From Pampus argenteus (Eukaryota; Chordata; Actinopteri; Scombriformes; Stromateidae): a stretch of DNA of 64,000 bases. The stretch lies in contig CM072870.1 in assembly GCA_036937835.1 (NCBI GenBank), positions 5,920,001 to 5,984,000 of the forward strand. The letters are read 5' to 3'. The notes beneath the pieces were generated by a model that made no database searches, had not been told where the DNA came from, and saw only the letters and a list, made by a program, of their open reading frames with translations. Each line of letters opens with the position of its first letter. The first letter of the stretch is position 1. A program made the translations under genes and the position numbers. Shown one piece after another: positions 22,868 to 33,539 of the stretch.

Positions 22868-23229
22868 AATCCACTCAGTCTTCTGCCCCCTCCTCTGTCT
22901 CTGTCTCCCTGTGTTTCCCCACCGCTCCAGCCCGCCTGCACGCCTGACAGACAGACAGATGCTATCTGCCGTGCATCTCCAGCTCTGGGCCTCTATCACT
23001 CTCCACAAACAGCCCATTGCTTGCACACAGGCTGCAAATTTCGTCTGCCTCTCTTCCTTTAGATAAGGGGCAATATCAGTGACAGAACATATTTTATGTA
23101 TGAAATGTAGCTCACAACAAGCAGTCAAGCATTAGGTTTGTTTAAATAGATGATCTTTATCATTATTCTTTCAACACAGAGTTTTGACATTGTTCTCTGT
23201 TTATTTTTCTTTGCACACTATTCTTTTTT
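22868..23229. other. Intergenic, nothing recognised
   Basis: C- and T-rich sequence with open frames on both strands, all lacking domains. Confidence 0.5.
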
Positions 23230-23590
23230 TTTTTTTAACGCTATCTACACACAATTGGCTTTAAGAGAGGCTCCTGTCCCGGGGTTGAATTCATTGCTAT
23301 TTTAATTATAGCCGTTCAGTACAGGACAGACTGTGTGAGGAATATTTGCTGCCTAGCTGAAGTTGGAGTTCTTCCCCCCCTAAACGCATCCAGTCAACAT
23401 TTCCAGCGGATTATTTGCCGGGGATTTCTCTTGTCAAAGAAACGACACTTTTCCCCCTACTGTTGGCTGTTGTTAGCATCAGATATTGGATGATTTCCAT
23501 TTAGTGCTTAGGTTATGCTTGTCAGTTTGTGCCCAGCATTTTTGTAATGATGGAAATAAGATCTCACATATGCCACGAGTCTGGGTGACA
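23230..23590. promoter_or_regulatory. Candidate noncoding regulatory block
   Basis: Complex block after a T-run. It has TTTTAATTATAGCC near 23301-23314, CAATTGG E-box-like words, GTCAAAGAAAC near 23434 and TTTGTAATGATGG near 23541. Nothing codes. Inferred from texture. Confidence 0.38.
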
Positions 23591-23603
23591 TAATAGTTTG
23601 GTT

Positions 23604-23629
23604 TGTGTGTGTGTGTTTGTGTGTGTGTT
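23604..23629. repeat. (TG)n microsatellite
   Basis: TG units with two T interruptions, followed by a CAG acceptor-like sequence that I take as coincidental. Confidence 0.85.
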
Positions 23630-24220
23630 GCAGGGAGACAGCAGCGATATCAGGAGATTTCAGTTTAAATATTTATGTAGTTATAATAGTTTTTTTTTAT
23701 TATTTAAAAAATTGGACAAAAGCTATATTTGTATTCAAAGTTTCATATTACTTACCCTTGTATTTAATGTTGAGTATGTTCAAAAATTACAATAATGTAT
23801 AATTCACTGTACATCTATATTTAATTTGATAATTCGAGCCTTGTTTTGTCATAACAAGCCCTGCCCTAGTACATGTTGTTGGGTTTGTCCCCTTTAAACC
23901 CCCCCAAAAAGCATAGCCTCACCCTCACGTCACACACACACACACACACACATAATGGGGGGTGTGGGGGGTTGCATGCAGGTCATTACCATAACAAGCT
24001 GGCGTGTTTCTGAAGATACACTTGTTCAGAATAGACAGGGGCAAGAGGGGGGTAGGCTGGGGTGGCAACATAGGCCCACTTTATTTCAATAACAACGGCC
24101 AGACACAAGGCCTATCTAGTCAGACTTTGAATGAAACACTTGGGCTCTGATGGAGCGATAAGACACAGATGCTAAAAGGGGGGACTGCTGAAACGGCCTC
24201 TTGACCCTCGCTTTGCTTCA
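23630..24220. other. Intergenic with CA run and G-rich patch
   Basis: CA microsatellite at 23931-23952 followed at 23957-23975 by GGGGGGTGTGGGGGG. No gene recognised; an unexplained moderately complex stretch runs 24000-24220. Confidence 0.45.
23931..23952. repeat. (CA)n microsatellite
   Basis: Eleven CA units. Confidence 0.9.
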
Positions 24221-24223
24221 TGA

Positions 24224-24251
24224 ACGCTGCGTCGATCGGTCGACGCGGCGT
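24224..24251 (+). other. CpG-rich 12-bp perfect hairpin, unknown role
   Basis: Arms ACGCTGCGTCGA and TCGACGCGGCGT flank the loop TCGG. Eleven Watson-Crick pairs and one T-G (a wobble if transcribed from the plus strand) make a continuous 12-bp stem. It holds eight CpGs in 28 bases in a region otherwise poor in CpG. In the minus-strand version the wobble becomes a C-A mismatch, so a plus-strand transcript would fold better. No known RNA family recognised. Confidence 0.6.
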
Positions 24252-24675
24252 ACAGTTTTAGAAACCTGGTTAAACCTGGTTGACTCGTTTGTCGTTATTA
24301 TTTTAAGTCGTATTTAAGAAATGGCGAGTATTAATACCTCTGAAGGGGAAAAAAAGAGCAAACGACATTTAAAAAAAAAAAAAAAAAAAACATCATCATC
24401 TCCACCGATTTACTCTTGTATAAACCTGTAATGTTAATTACAAAGAGATCATTTTCACATGAATGGCTGTGTGTTTACTGCGCAACGACTGATCTATACC
24501 CCGGGGAAGACCATGTCAAGAGCTTTACACATAAACAGATGTGTTGGGGGGTTGTTTTTACTTTTTTTTCTTTTAACACAGGTAATCCTTGAGGTTAAAT
24601 CTGTGTTAAACTCGACAGTGAAAAAGCCCCCGTGCCTTATTATTTGTACAGATACGGCGCACACTTAGATTTAGA
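24252..24675. other. Intergenic with A20 run
   Basis: A run of 20 A at 24371-24390 in AT-rich sequence. Nothing else recognised. Confidence 0.5.
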
Positions 24676-24679
24676 AGCG

Positions 24680-25010
24680 AGATGTCCTAAATCTCAGCTT
24701 GATTTCCTATGTTAACTGTGGGCTTAGCTGTGGCTGGGCTGGATGCAGGAGAGCCTGTTGAGAGTTAGTGGAGTAGTTGTAAATATGTGGTAACACTTTC
24801 AGTGGTAATCCTCCTGCACAAAGAATTGCCAGAGATTATGGACCGGTTGTCTGACAGAGAGAATCCTCCGGCACAATCAAATTCCTATGGCTGCTGAGAT
24901 TTGTAGAGGGCACAATGCTGTACTGCTCAGCTCGCCAGTAATGTGAGGGCAAGCTGTTCCCTAGATGGAGAGCTAAGAAGCAAACATAGCATGAAGTGCA
25001 TGTTATGTAA
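24680..25010. promoter_or_regulatory. Candidate noncoding regulatory block
   Basis: Complex even-composition block with CACAAAG near 24817-24823, GTAATCCTCC at 24804-24813 (OTX-like TAATCC) and GGACCGG. No coding frame. Inferred from texture. Confidence 0.33.
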
Positions 25011-25217
25011 ACAGAGGGTGGTTAAAAATATAGCATGGGAGCTAAGAACACTAGCAGGAGAAAGGAGTTTGGCTATTTTTTTTTAAAAAGAAATATGGCT
25101 GTTGCTGTTTACTGGAGCGCACTTCAACAAGATAGTTTGACCTGCACCTGTCCTCTCCTGATGATCCCCGCATACGCTCCATGCTGACCCGAGCCAAAGA
25201 GACGCGAGACGGTGACG

Positions 25218-25287
25218 GCTGCTGCTGCCGCTGCTGCTGCTGCTGCTGTTGCCGCTGCCGCCACCTCCGCCTCCTCCACCTCCTCTT
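25218..25287. repeat. (GCT)n/(CTC)n trinucleotide tract
   Basis: GCTGCTGCCGCTGCTG type repeat running into CTCCNCCTC. Frames over it give glutamine, alanine or glycine runs but no domain beyond. Likely a trinucleotide microsatellite, with a small chance of being an exon remnant. Confidence 0.75.
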
Positions 25288-25419
25288 CCGAGTGCGACAC
25301 AATCGCCCTCGCTGACACATTTTGAGTGGGGTTTAAGGAAGTGAAGTGAAGAAGAGTGTGAGGGAGCGAGAAACCCCACCGCAGCCCCATAGCCCCGAGG
25401 ATGAAGAGAAGATAGAAGC

Positions 25420-25790
25420 CGTTTCATTTCAAAATCGGCCTCTGCACTTGGCTGAACCTACAATAAAAGTTGATAATTGAGAAGTGAAAGAGCGGGATCA
25501 ATATGACTGTGGAGGGAAGAAAAAAAACGGAGGCTTGGGCTTATGTTTAATGCAGTTTAACTGATATTTAATATTTTCTGCTTTCTCTCTCTTCTTCTCC
25601 TTTTGTCCACATTAAAATACTTCAAAAAGAATTCTAATAAAGTGGAAATTAAAAGGAGCGTAGATTGGGGTTGGAAAGAGAGGCCTCTAATCCCGCTATC
25701 TCTTAATAATTCAAAGTCTCTTTTATTTTCTGAATAAAAAGCGGAATTAATCTGGCACTGTGAAGCTGTCCTCTCTTCTCACTGTTTAAA
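25420..25790. promoter_or_regulatory. Candidate enhancer with OTX- and SOX-like words
   Basis: Complex AT-leaning block with CTTTTGT at 25600-25606, TAATCCC at 25688-25694 (OTX/bicoid type), several ATTAA words, and GGAATTAATCTGG near 25743-25755. SOX14 is expressed in diencephalon, where OTX factors act, so the pairing is plausible. Not aligned. Confidence 0.38.
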
Positions 25791-26039
25791 TAAATCCCCG
25801 TTCGTACATTAGACGCGAGGAGGCCGGCTCTGGCTCCTCGCCAAGCTCTGTGTCAATTCCCTCCTGCCTCCTTCCTTTCTCTCCCAGCCCCTCTTTATTC
25901 CCTTTCTTTTGCTTTCTGCCAGGGAGGGACCTATGAGAGAAGCCATGCCACCAGAGAGCCGCTATCTCCAGAACCTGCTCAGCACACAGGCCTATCACAG
26001 GCAGCTAAGACCACTTAGCTCAGGCCGCCAAAAGGCACC

Positions 26040-26340
26040 CTTATGAAACTTTACCCAGATATTAGGGCACTGTGAAGCCAAATGATATATTACAAAGGCA
26101 TTGTGTAAAAGAGGGTGACCGTTTTTAGTATTTATATAAGGCTGGCCCAGCTGTCAGATGGAGCAGTTACTATTTTGGCTTTTTAACAGAAATAGAGAGG
26201 TGGACATTTTATTCTCTAGCCCAAGTAACGCTTTGAATTTTTTACTGAGCCAATAGTGAATACAGATACACAGTAAATTCTAATAATGAATTATATCATT
26301 ATGCGTTTTGTTTCACTGAAGATTTCGCCAGTGTTTCTGA
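26040..26340. promoter_or_regulatory. Candidate enhancer with double E-box
   Basis: Complex block with ACAAAGG at 26092-26098 and adjacent E-boxes CAGCTG (26148-26153) and CAGATG (26155-26160), the latter overlapping a TGTCA MEIS/PBX-type word. TAATAATGAATTATATCATTAT near 26281-26302 is homeodomain-rich. Confidence 0.4.
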
Positions 26341-26854
26341 AAGAGAGACAATTTAAACAATTCAATAATAAGTCCACTCCACAAATGGACGGCTAAGTCG
26401 GGCAGCTTTTCACAAGACAAAAGACAAGCCTTTGAAAACTGACACCATGAAATAAAAGGAGCTTAGTCTCCAAGAGCAAAACTGAGTAAACGGAGTAGAC
26501 AGAAGAGTGGAGATATAGGAGCAGGCCTGAGTATGAGCACATGGGCCTGCAGGCTCCTTGATTAGCGCTGCCCTCTCTATCAGCTCGCAGACTGCCCGTC
26601 TTCTGGAAACCTCTCAGCAGCAGGTCCGTGAACTCCTCCTCTGGTGCGGCTGTGGGGTAGGAAGCGTTTATAGACGACACGCCGTCTTTCTTCACATCCC
26701 AATGATGCATCTGTGGAGATGAGCGCGAAGGCTGTCCTCGCTCTGATAGACGCCCTTTGTGGCACTCTAGGATCTAAGATCCTCAGCTCGATCCTGGATC
26801 AGCCTTCCCCGCTCGTCCCTCTGAGGTCGGAGATTTATGGCAACACTCCCGCCC

Positions 26855-26885
<31 letters not shown>

Positions 26886-27000
26886 ACTCCTTCTGCATAT
26901 GCTAACTGCCCACGCTTGCGATCGCGGCGATACTTTCCTCTGAGACGCGTGCTTTAGCTGAAAGACAAACAATAGCTTCAGACTCTTCTTATTTACTTCT
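26341..27000. other. Intergenic with CT tract
   Basis: Moderately GC-rich, with frames on both strands lacking domains (up to 105 codons at 26393-26710). CT tract at 26851-26885. Part of 26560-26800 is complex enough to be regulatory, but I see no convincing motif cluster. Confidence 0.4.
26851..26885. repeat. (CT)n tract
   Basis: CT dinucleotide run with one TTT interruption. Confidence 0.9.
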
Positions 27001-27379
27001 GCGACTATTCATCCAGCGAGACGCTGTGTTTGAAAACCACACCAGTGCCGTCCAATTGGCTTGTTATGATTTCACAATAAGCTGAGAGAGATATAGGTAT
27101 CTTCTCAAGGTGAAGCCTTGGACTTGTGCACCTGATAACTAATACACACATCTCATTTTGTGTGTTGAAAACACCTTGATTTTTTTTGGGAGGCTGTTGG
27201 AAATGAGATTGACATGCCCGGTCTAGGGCCATGTCTTTCTAAAATCTAGCTCGATTTTTATTTTTTTTCACTGCCATATTGCCCCTCGCCGAAATCTCTA
27301 CTTTATATGTTATCAAATGATAAAAAATATTAAGAGAAGTAGGAAATAGAGGAGGCCCGGAGGGGAAGTGTAAAGGTGT

Positions 27380-27600
27380 GTCTTAAGTTCCCTAAAGGCA
27401 ACAAAAAGTCATTTTCACTGAGGTGTGCGCTATTTTTATTTATATACCTCCTTGCTCTGTTTCTTCATACATACTGTTTGTGGGGCTATCATTATACCAG
27501 ACAGAAAGGTGGGGGTAAAAACCATTTGCATTAGCATCACTGTCTGACTCCAGGCACTAAGCAATGATACTTTATTCCATACCATTCAGAGGGCTATTAT
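27380..27600. promoter_or_regulatory. Candidate enhancer with octamer
   Basis: Complex block bearing a perfect octamer ATTTGCAT at 27524-27531 followed by TTAGCATCAC, plus a CACTGTCTGAC stretch. POU factors binding the octamer partner SOX proteins in neural enhancers. Inferred. Confidence 0.36.
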
Positions 27601-27638
27601 CACTCTACCCCCTCTGTCCCCACTTCCAGCAGGGAGCT

Positions 27639-27658
27639 CACACACACACACACACACT
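27639..27658. repeat. (CA)n microsatellite
   Basis: About ten CA units. Confidence 0.9.
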
Positions 27659-27869
27659 CACAATTACACGACGCGCCTCACACACTATTCCCATCCACCC
27701 CTATCATGGATAGCATCTCACGCAACACTGGCACAGAGGTACAGGACGGGTGAGGGAAGTGGAGGGGAGGGACATTTCCGGAGGGGGGTCCTGGCATGTA
27801 ATTGTCCTGGTGAGCACTCAATAGCACCTTAAACCAAGCAGGCAATCTACAAAGCTGTGCAGTGAAGGA

Positions 27870-28260
27870 GCGAAAGGCCCTGTGGCTATGGGGACCCTAA
27901 TAGGAACTTCTTTCTCACAGAGATAAATGGAGAAAGTTCCTTTTATTTATCGGTAGCTGCTGTTTGGGACTGGGGCTATCAAAGCGCAGCAGTGCTATTT
28001 ATCCTTCCAAAAAGGATTCGTCCGACACAAGGCTGAGGGCGAAAGAGGGAAAGAGAAGGCTAAGGAGGGGGGCCGACCACTGGAAATTGGCAGAAACAGA
28101 AGGTCAAACTGTTTATCTTTTTATTCCCATGTCTCTCCTTCTCCTTCATTCTTGTGCAACTGTCCTCTCTCAGTTTACCTGCAATGGTAAGATACACAGC
28201 CACAGTAATGCAACTCTGTTGGTGGCTGTTACTGTATCGGAAGCTGGCAGATTTCCTTGA
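27870..28260. promoter_or_regulatory. Candidate noncoding regulatory block
   Basis: Complex block with TTTATTTATCGG near 27943-27954 and GGGGCTATCAAAGCGC near 27973-27988. A 98-codon plus-strand frame at 27964-28260 overlaps it; its start is not ATG (it opens on TTG) and it has no recognisable domain, so it is treated as chance. Confidence 0.3.
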
Positions 28261-29695
28261 AAACAGCAGGGTTATTCTAATATAAAAAGGTAAGTAAATA
28301 ATTTGTTGTCATACACATAATACACACTTACAATTATGAAAGTTGTGGTTGAAGTGAAATGTATAAATAGGAATTAATTTGTAATTTAAAAAGAGACTTC
28401 GATCTGTATCGGGCTAATTACTATACTTTGACAAGAAGTTTAACCTGCTAATGTATGTTAGCTTATCAAACAAAGTAAAAACTGGGCCCTCAGTTGACTC
28501 TAAATGTAAAATGTCACATGTACAGGTGCTTGTCCCCTCTGTGTCCTGCTCCGCTATGATAAAGCATTCATTTAACCGTGGATGAGTGAGCACGTCTACA
28601 CGTCAGGTGTCAGGACCCCGCACACGTCTTCTGCAGGGAACACATGCTGCCAGACTCTGAACAGAGAGAAGTACACGTTGTGGGTTAATTTCATAGTGTG
28701 GCCACGGTAACATTTTCCACTACTACAAACTTTGAGCTCACCCACCTCGTCACGTTGGACAGGTTCAGGAAACACGACTCCTGCGTGAAGCTAGCCGCCT
28801 CGTTAGCTTGCAAGCTGCTCTGGTGTCACAGTAGAGCTGCAATAGTTAATCCAGAGGGCTAATCTCTGTTTACATTCAGCTGGACTCAGACAAGTGTTTG
28901 AAGTGATTAAATTAAATTGGGCTGAGGCTTGCACTGTCCCAATATACATCATTATTTCATTAAGTACGTTTCCTGCATCGCTACAACAGAAGAGACGACA
29001 GGACACAATCACGAGAATAAGACTACACATCGACTATCATTATGTTCTCTAAACAGATTTGAAATTTTTTAAATTTCATAAAATTTCAGTACTATTGTGT
29101 TAATTATTATTATTACCTTACTTGTTATATTTTTATTCTTCTTTGTTGCAGTTGTGGGAGCAAACAGCAAGACAAATTCTTTGTATGTTTGCTAATGCAA
29201 CAGATTGTGATTATCAACAGTGTAGTCATTTATGACAGAATCAAACTAGCAATTTTACCAGCGCTTTAAAAAAAACTACAACTTCCAATAAACATTTAGC
29301 GTGCAGCATTTATACTGAAAGTCATCGTATTAGTTTTTAACTTTTCTCTAAACACTTTTTCCAACTTGTTGCTAGCCCTACAAGTACATCCATCGCCACT
29401 CCACTGGCAAGATGGAGACATTCATCATTTCTGTGGGTTGGTTAAAGGCCACTGAAAAGACAAATGTTCAATAAGTAACTATAATGCATAATTGTAATCT
29501 GTGAGTAATTTGCATAACTTGTGTTATCTTTTATTATTTACTAATAAAAGGTGTGATTATTCTGGTTCTCTATTTCTAAATAGCACTTAATTACAAAAAT
29601 AATTATATTGAATTATTGTATAAACATGAAACTTGCAGGATTTGTAAGACTGAAAACATTAACAGACACATAAAACATGGAAATCCTTTTATAGT
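28261..29695. other. AT-rich intergenic, nothing recognised
   Basis: Long AT-rich stretch with scattered homopolymers. A 75-codon minus-strand frame at 28803-29030 has no domain. No repeat family identified. Confidence 0.55.
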
Positions 29696-29699
29696 AAAG

Positions 29700-30320
29700 C
29701 TTTTTAGTCATGTGTGCCAATTCTGTCACCTCCATGAGAAAGTGACCTTTCGACAGTGATGGATCTTCAAGCCAATCTCAAATTAATGTCATCACTTCCT
29801 GGCTCATTTACATCAGTCTCATCTACAGTAGGTGCCCTGGCAAAAGGAGCTCAATGGACAGCTCTCTTTGAAGCCGAGTGTGGTTTAGGAGGTGAAGGAG
29901 GACTGGGCAAGCCACACACTGGTGATGAATGAGTTCACTGATCCATTACTGTCTATTTTAGTCCCATAATCCAAGTGGGAATGCCCACATCAAAGCCTGG
30001 CTCCTTCCTAAGAGGAATTCCCCTCATACTTGGACATGCAAATGAGCAGGGCCTCCTCCAGGCCCCCACACCTGATTGAGGCGTGCAACGCCATTGCCAA
30101 CGACGTGCCTTGGGAATTACATACCAAGGGATGGTATCCAATTGGACCAAACTCTCCCTAAGCAATTTGCTTTGGCTTTATTCACTGGCATAGTCAGGCA
30201 TGGCAGCACTTCCTTTATTTCACGGCCATGCCGCAAGATTTCTGGCTGGACCTCGTTTGGAAGCCATATTATGGCTGAGAAAGGAGGAAAAGAGGGATTT
30301 GGTTTTTACAAAAGAATAGA
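29700..30320. promoter_or_regulatory. Strong candidate regulatory block rich in palindromes
   Basis: About 600 bases of complex sequence with no simple repeat. Within 160 bases it holds ATACCA/TGGTAT (30121-30137), TCCAATTGGA (30137-30146), inverted GGCATGGC and GCCATGCC (30197-30204 and 30225-30232), and AGCCATA-T-TATGGCT (30262-30276), the last a YY1/CArG-like core. ATGCAAATGAG near 30037-30047 is an octamer. Opposed frames of 70 and 102 codons overlap it without domains. I infer a regulatory element. Confidence 0.43.
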
Positions 30321-31078
30321 GCATGGATCTGTGTCAGTGTCTCTGCTCATTCAGGTTTTGGGGATGTTTTCACTTGTTGCCTGAGCTTATGAGGAGATGT
30401 TCATGATTCTCTTCTTGTTCCTGATCCTATTTGAACAACACAATTGTCGCTGCTCCGAGTTAGAGCTGCCAAACAAGTTTTCATTTCCCAAGAACAAAGG
30501 AACGCATAGGCATACGATCATCTAAAGCTACTACTGTAATGCTAATTCATTTGTTTGATTCGGTGCTTGAGAAGTACAGCACAAAAGTACAAAATGCGTG
30601 TGTGTCCTTTAAACTGTACCCAAAATCACACAAATATATTACACGGGAGAATATAAGTATCCACCAACAAACTGAAAAATAGCTGTTGAAAATACAGAAA
30701 TGTATGTGACCAGACCAGTGTCTGCTACACTCCAGACAAGACTGAGTCAAAAAAAAAAAAGAAAAAAAGGTGGAGGTCACCCAGCTCCCTGGACACAACA
30801 GCCAATGAAATGGCAAGGGAACAAGGGAAGAATAATAGATATTTCAGTGAGTAATTCTTAGCGGGAAAAGAGGGATTCATGAACATGTCGATGAGAAGGA
30901 AGAAAACGGGTGAGTGACTGCGGTGGACCATCTTTTTGGAGAGGAAACCTGGCTGAGGGAGCAGGAGCACACGTTTTAATTTCTGCTCAGCCATGCATTC
31001 ACCAGCCGAAACAGAAGACGGCCGCTGTCTCGCTGTGACTACAGTATAAGACCAGGGGTCTCTTAACGGCGGGGTCAC
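30321..31078. other. Intergenic, nothing recognised
   Basis: Overlapping minus-strand frames at 30547-30816 and 30725-31078 (89 and 117 codons) are driven by A/T runs and lack domains. A12-like run near 30749-30768. Confidence 0.5.
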
Positions 31079-31079
31079 A

Positions 31080-31285
31080 AAGTGGGGTTTCCTTCCCTTG
31101 TAGATAATGAGATAGCAAATGGGCGAGTGCCACGGCCTCTTTCTTTGAGAGCTCTTATATGTGGCTCTGACACCTCTGTGACTTCGTGCTTTAGCACGCC
31201 TCCGCCATAATTAATTTGCCTTAATTGCCCTGCTGCTCTGGTCGCTGTCCCAACATTATTGCTCCACTCTCAGCAGATTTAATGT
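31080..31285. promoter_or_regulatory. Candidate enhancer with paired homeodomain sites
   Basis: Complex block with TAATTAA at 31208-31214 and TTAATTG at 31221-31227, 13 bases apart and so about 1.3 helical turns. TAGATAATGAGATAGC near 31101-31116 carries GATA words. No coding. Confidence 0.38.
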
Positions 31286-31799
31286 TTAAAAAAATGAATA
31301 AATAAAAATCTATCCAATCGGTCGGCGGGGGGGACGGGAAGAACAGTGAGCCTTTTGTGTCCTGAACAAAGTAGATAAAACAACCACAACACGGGATTTT
31401 GTGTTGACGATTTTTGTGTTGTGAAGACACTGCAATCCAATTAATGCTAATGTATAGAACAATTCATGTGTAAAACAAATTCCCTTTTAAATGTTAATCA
31501 TCACTTTGATCATGATCCTTTTCATTATATAGACATACATTTAGTAATGTATGTATATGTATTTTCTCGTCATCTATCCATGCGAATAGTTTTGTTTTTT
31601 TATACATACACTAGAAGCAAACGATAGAAGTGAAGTGCAAGTACCTCAAAAATAGGCATCACTGCATTACACCTGAGGTAGAAGCTTCAAAGATCTCAAA
31701 ACCTTTGCAAATAACACCCAAACTACATGGACAGATGGCTTGATACCTCAAAGCAAACTGAGAAATTCTGATAATAATAAATACTAATTTTCCTAATAT
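31286..31799. other. AT-rich intergenic, nothing recognised
   Basis: AT-rich with a short G run near 31327. Nothing supported. A phrase AAGTGCAAGTACCTCAAAAA near 31634-31653 resembles part of the MITE-like family at 14595 but is too short to call. Confidence 0.45.
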
Positions 31800-32060
31800 A
31801 AAGACCACACTTTGTTCTTTTGGCAAAATGCCCCTCTATCCTCTTCCACCAGGATTCCCCGCCCAGAAAGCCCTGTCTGGCAGATTTGTGCCTTTCTTGT
31901 GCTCCTTTCAGAGAGCAGAGAATGCAGCTGAAAGGCAGGGCAGGCTTCCTCGCTGCCCCGGGACCAGTCCAAATTGTAATCCTATTCCTCTGTTTATCAA
32001 AAAGAGGGAGAGAGCAGAGAGAGGGAGGCATTGAGCTGACAGCTTGATTGTGATGCTCCT
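31800..32060. promoter_or_regulatory. Candidate noncoding regulatory block
   Basis: Complex block with CTTTGTTC near 31809-31816, TAATCC at 31977-31982 (OTX-like) and GTTTATCA near 31993-32000. Three frames overlap on both strands with no domain, a pattern common in GC-balanced noncoding elements. Confidence 0.38.
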
Positions 32061-32163
32061 GTCTGATAACTCAGCTAACCTTATCCATCTATTTCACCTC
32101 AACCTTGCAGCCATGTCCCCAACCCCCTTCCACCTGCTTCATCCTCTACTCTGTGAGAGCCAC

Positions 32164-32240
32164 ACATACACACACACACACTCTCTCTGTCTCTTCTTCT
32201 CTCTCTCGTTCTGTAATACACACACACACACACACACACA
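32164..32240. repeat. CA-CT-CA compound simple repeat
   Basis: CA run, then a CT-rich segment, then a second CA run ending about 32240. Confidence 0.9.
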
Positions 32241-32629
32241 AATAATCACTGCACACCTCTGACCCCTTTATCGAGTGTCGGTGTTAATCCTCATCTCTCT
32301 GCTCAATGCAGAGCACAATCACAGAGACCCGCAGGACCTGCAGTTAGCGCTGTGGTTAAGTAGCCCACGGTGAAGAAGTCTGTGATAAAGGTGGCACAAA
32401 GGGTCAGTAGCTGCTAGGAGCACAGGCCCGGGCCCATGACTGGCCATGGCCTTGAGACCGGGCAAAAAGGCGGGGTGCGGAGGACGCGCCGAGCAATAGA
32501 AGCATTGAAGAGGAAGCGGAGGACAAAGAGAGAATGCAGGCGAGGGTTAAGCTAACATACAGGGATAAGATGGGAGCATGTATGTTCATAAAGCGCTATC
32601 TTCAGTACTTCAAGTTGTTTATTCATACT
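32241..32629. other. Intergenic, nothing recognised
   Basis: GC-richer sequence with CpGs around 32461-32520 but no domain-bearing frame or repeat family recognised. Confidence 0.45.
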
Positions 32630-33010
32630 CCACAGGGCTGAATGCATTAAAGGTTAGAATATACACAGTGGTGATGTGGAGTTGAACATTAGTCAGCCTG
32701 GCAGCCGTCATATGTCAGCTAACTTAACAGATGCTTTGCAATTAATATCATCATCTAATTACTGTATAATGAAAAATTACACAGCGGCCATTAAATTAAC
32801 TCTTGCCGGGGATTTTTTGCATTGATGGACTGTGGAGTGTTGATAAGTAACATATTTAAATTGAAGCCATTTGCGGGTTTTATGTTAACATCCAGCCACT
32901 GTGATTCAGCAAATCAATCAAGCGCAGGCACAGGTAGCTTTAATGATATTCTCATATGTTCAGAAAACATTCATCTTCCCTGCTCATTCCGCTGTAGCCC
33001 GCTCTGAGGA
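32630..33010. promoter_or_regulatory. Strong candidate enhancer, E-box and homeodomain-rich
   Basis: Complex 380-base block with E-boxes CATATG (32709-32714) and CAGATG (32728-32733), TGCAATTAAT (32738-32747), TAATTA (32756-32761), TTGATAAG (32840-32847) and GCAAATCAATCAAG near 32909. Motif mixture and texture match known vertebrate forebrain enhancers in general. Not aligned. Confidence 0.45.
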
Positions 33011-33076
33011 TTGTCCTTGGGACAACCATATGACACGCGACGACATGCAGCCTGAGCTGATGCAGAGACACAGGCG

Positions 33077-33130
33077 CGCACACACACACACACACATAAA
33101 AAAGAAAAACACACACACACGCGCACACAC
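33077..33130. repeat. (CA)n interrupted microsatellite
   Basis: Two CA runs separated by TAAAAAAGAAAAA, bounded by GCGCGCA-like words. Confidence 0.9.
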
Positions 33131-33401
33131 TCTAGACAGCTTCACTGTCAGAGATAAATGATGCCTGACACTGTGGCCTGGAGAAATGGGCTGACTGAGC
33201 AGCAGTGAGATGAAGATACTTCTCACAAAGGTTCCCTGAGCCAAACAAGTAGTGTCCCTGAGAAACCTGGACGCTGACTTCTGTTGCTCGAGGGCCACAT
33301 GTCAGTCAAAACATCCTCCAAACAACCACTTTGAAAGCTGGCGAACTTTATCACACAGACACAAACTTGTAGATTGACAACTTAATGGCAGGATTGCGTT
33401 C

Positions 33402-33420
33402 AAAAAAAAAAAAAAAAAAA
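33402..33420. repeat. A19 homopolymer
   Basis: Nineteen A in a row. No upstream retroposed sequence recognised, so not clearly a poly-A tail. Confidence 0.95.
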
Positions 33421-33539
33421 CGACGAGGGAACGAGAACTGCCTTTATTCATAAACAAATCAGGAATTGTGCATTTGTTTTACATTAATGGACATCTGTGA
33501 TATTCATGAATATATATATTTTTTCATATCTAATTGTCG

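Noticed and set aside
23604..23640. TG-rich tract followed by TTGCAG as a 3' splice site
   Set aside because: No branch point, no open domain-bearing exon downstream, and TG repeats often end this way by chance.
25083..25427. Three overlapping frames over a GCT/CTC tract, possible polyQ/polyA protein exon
   Set aside because: All three frames are open through the triplet repeat, which is expected of a pure repeat. None has a domain beyond it.
30725..31078. 117-codon minus-strand frame
   Set aside because: It terminates in a poly-phenylalanine run from an A homopolymer and overlaps another frame; no domain.
31634..31653. Possible fragment of the MITE-like family
   Set aside because: Only about 20 bases resemble it, too short to separate from chance.
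33402..33420. A19 run as the tail of a retroposed gene
   Set aside because: No coding-like or transcript-like sequence and no target-site duplication can be seen beside it.
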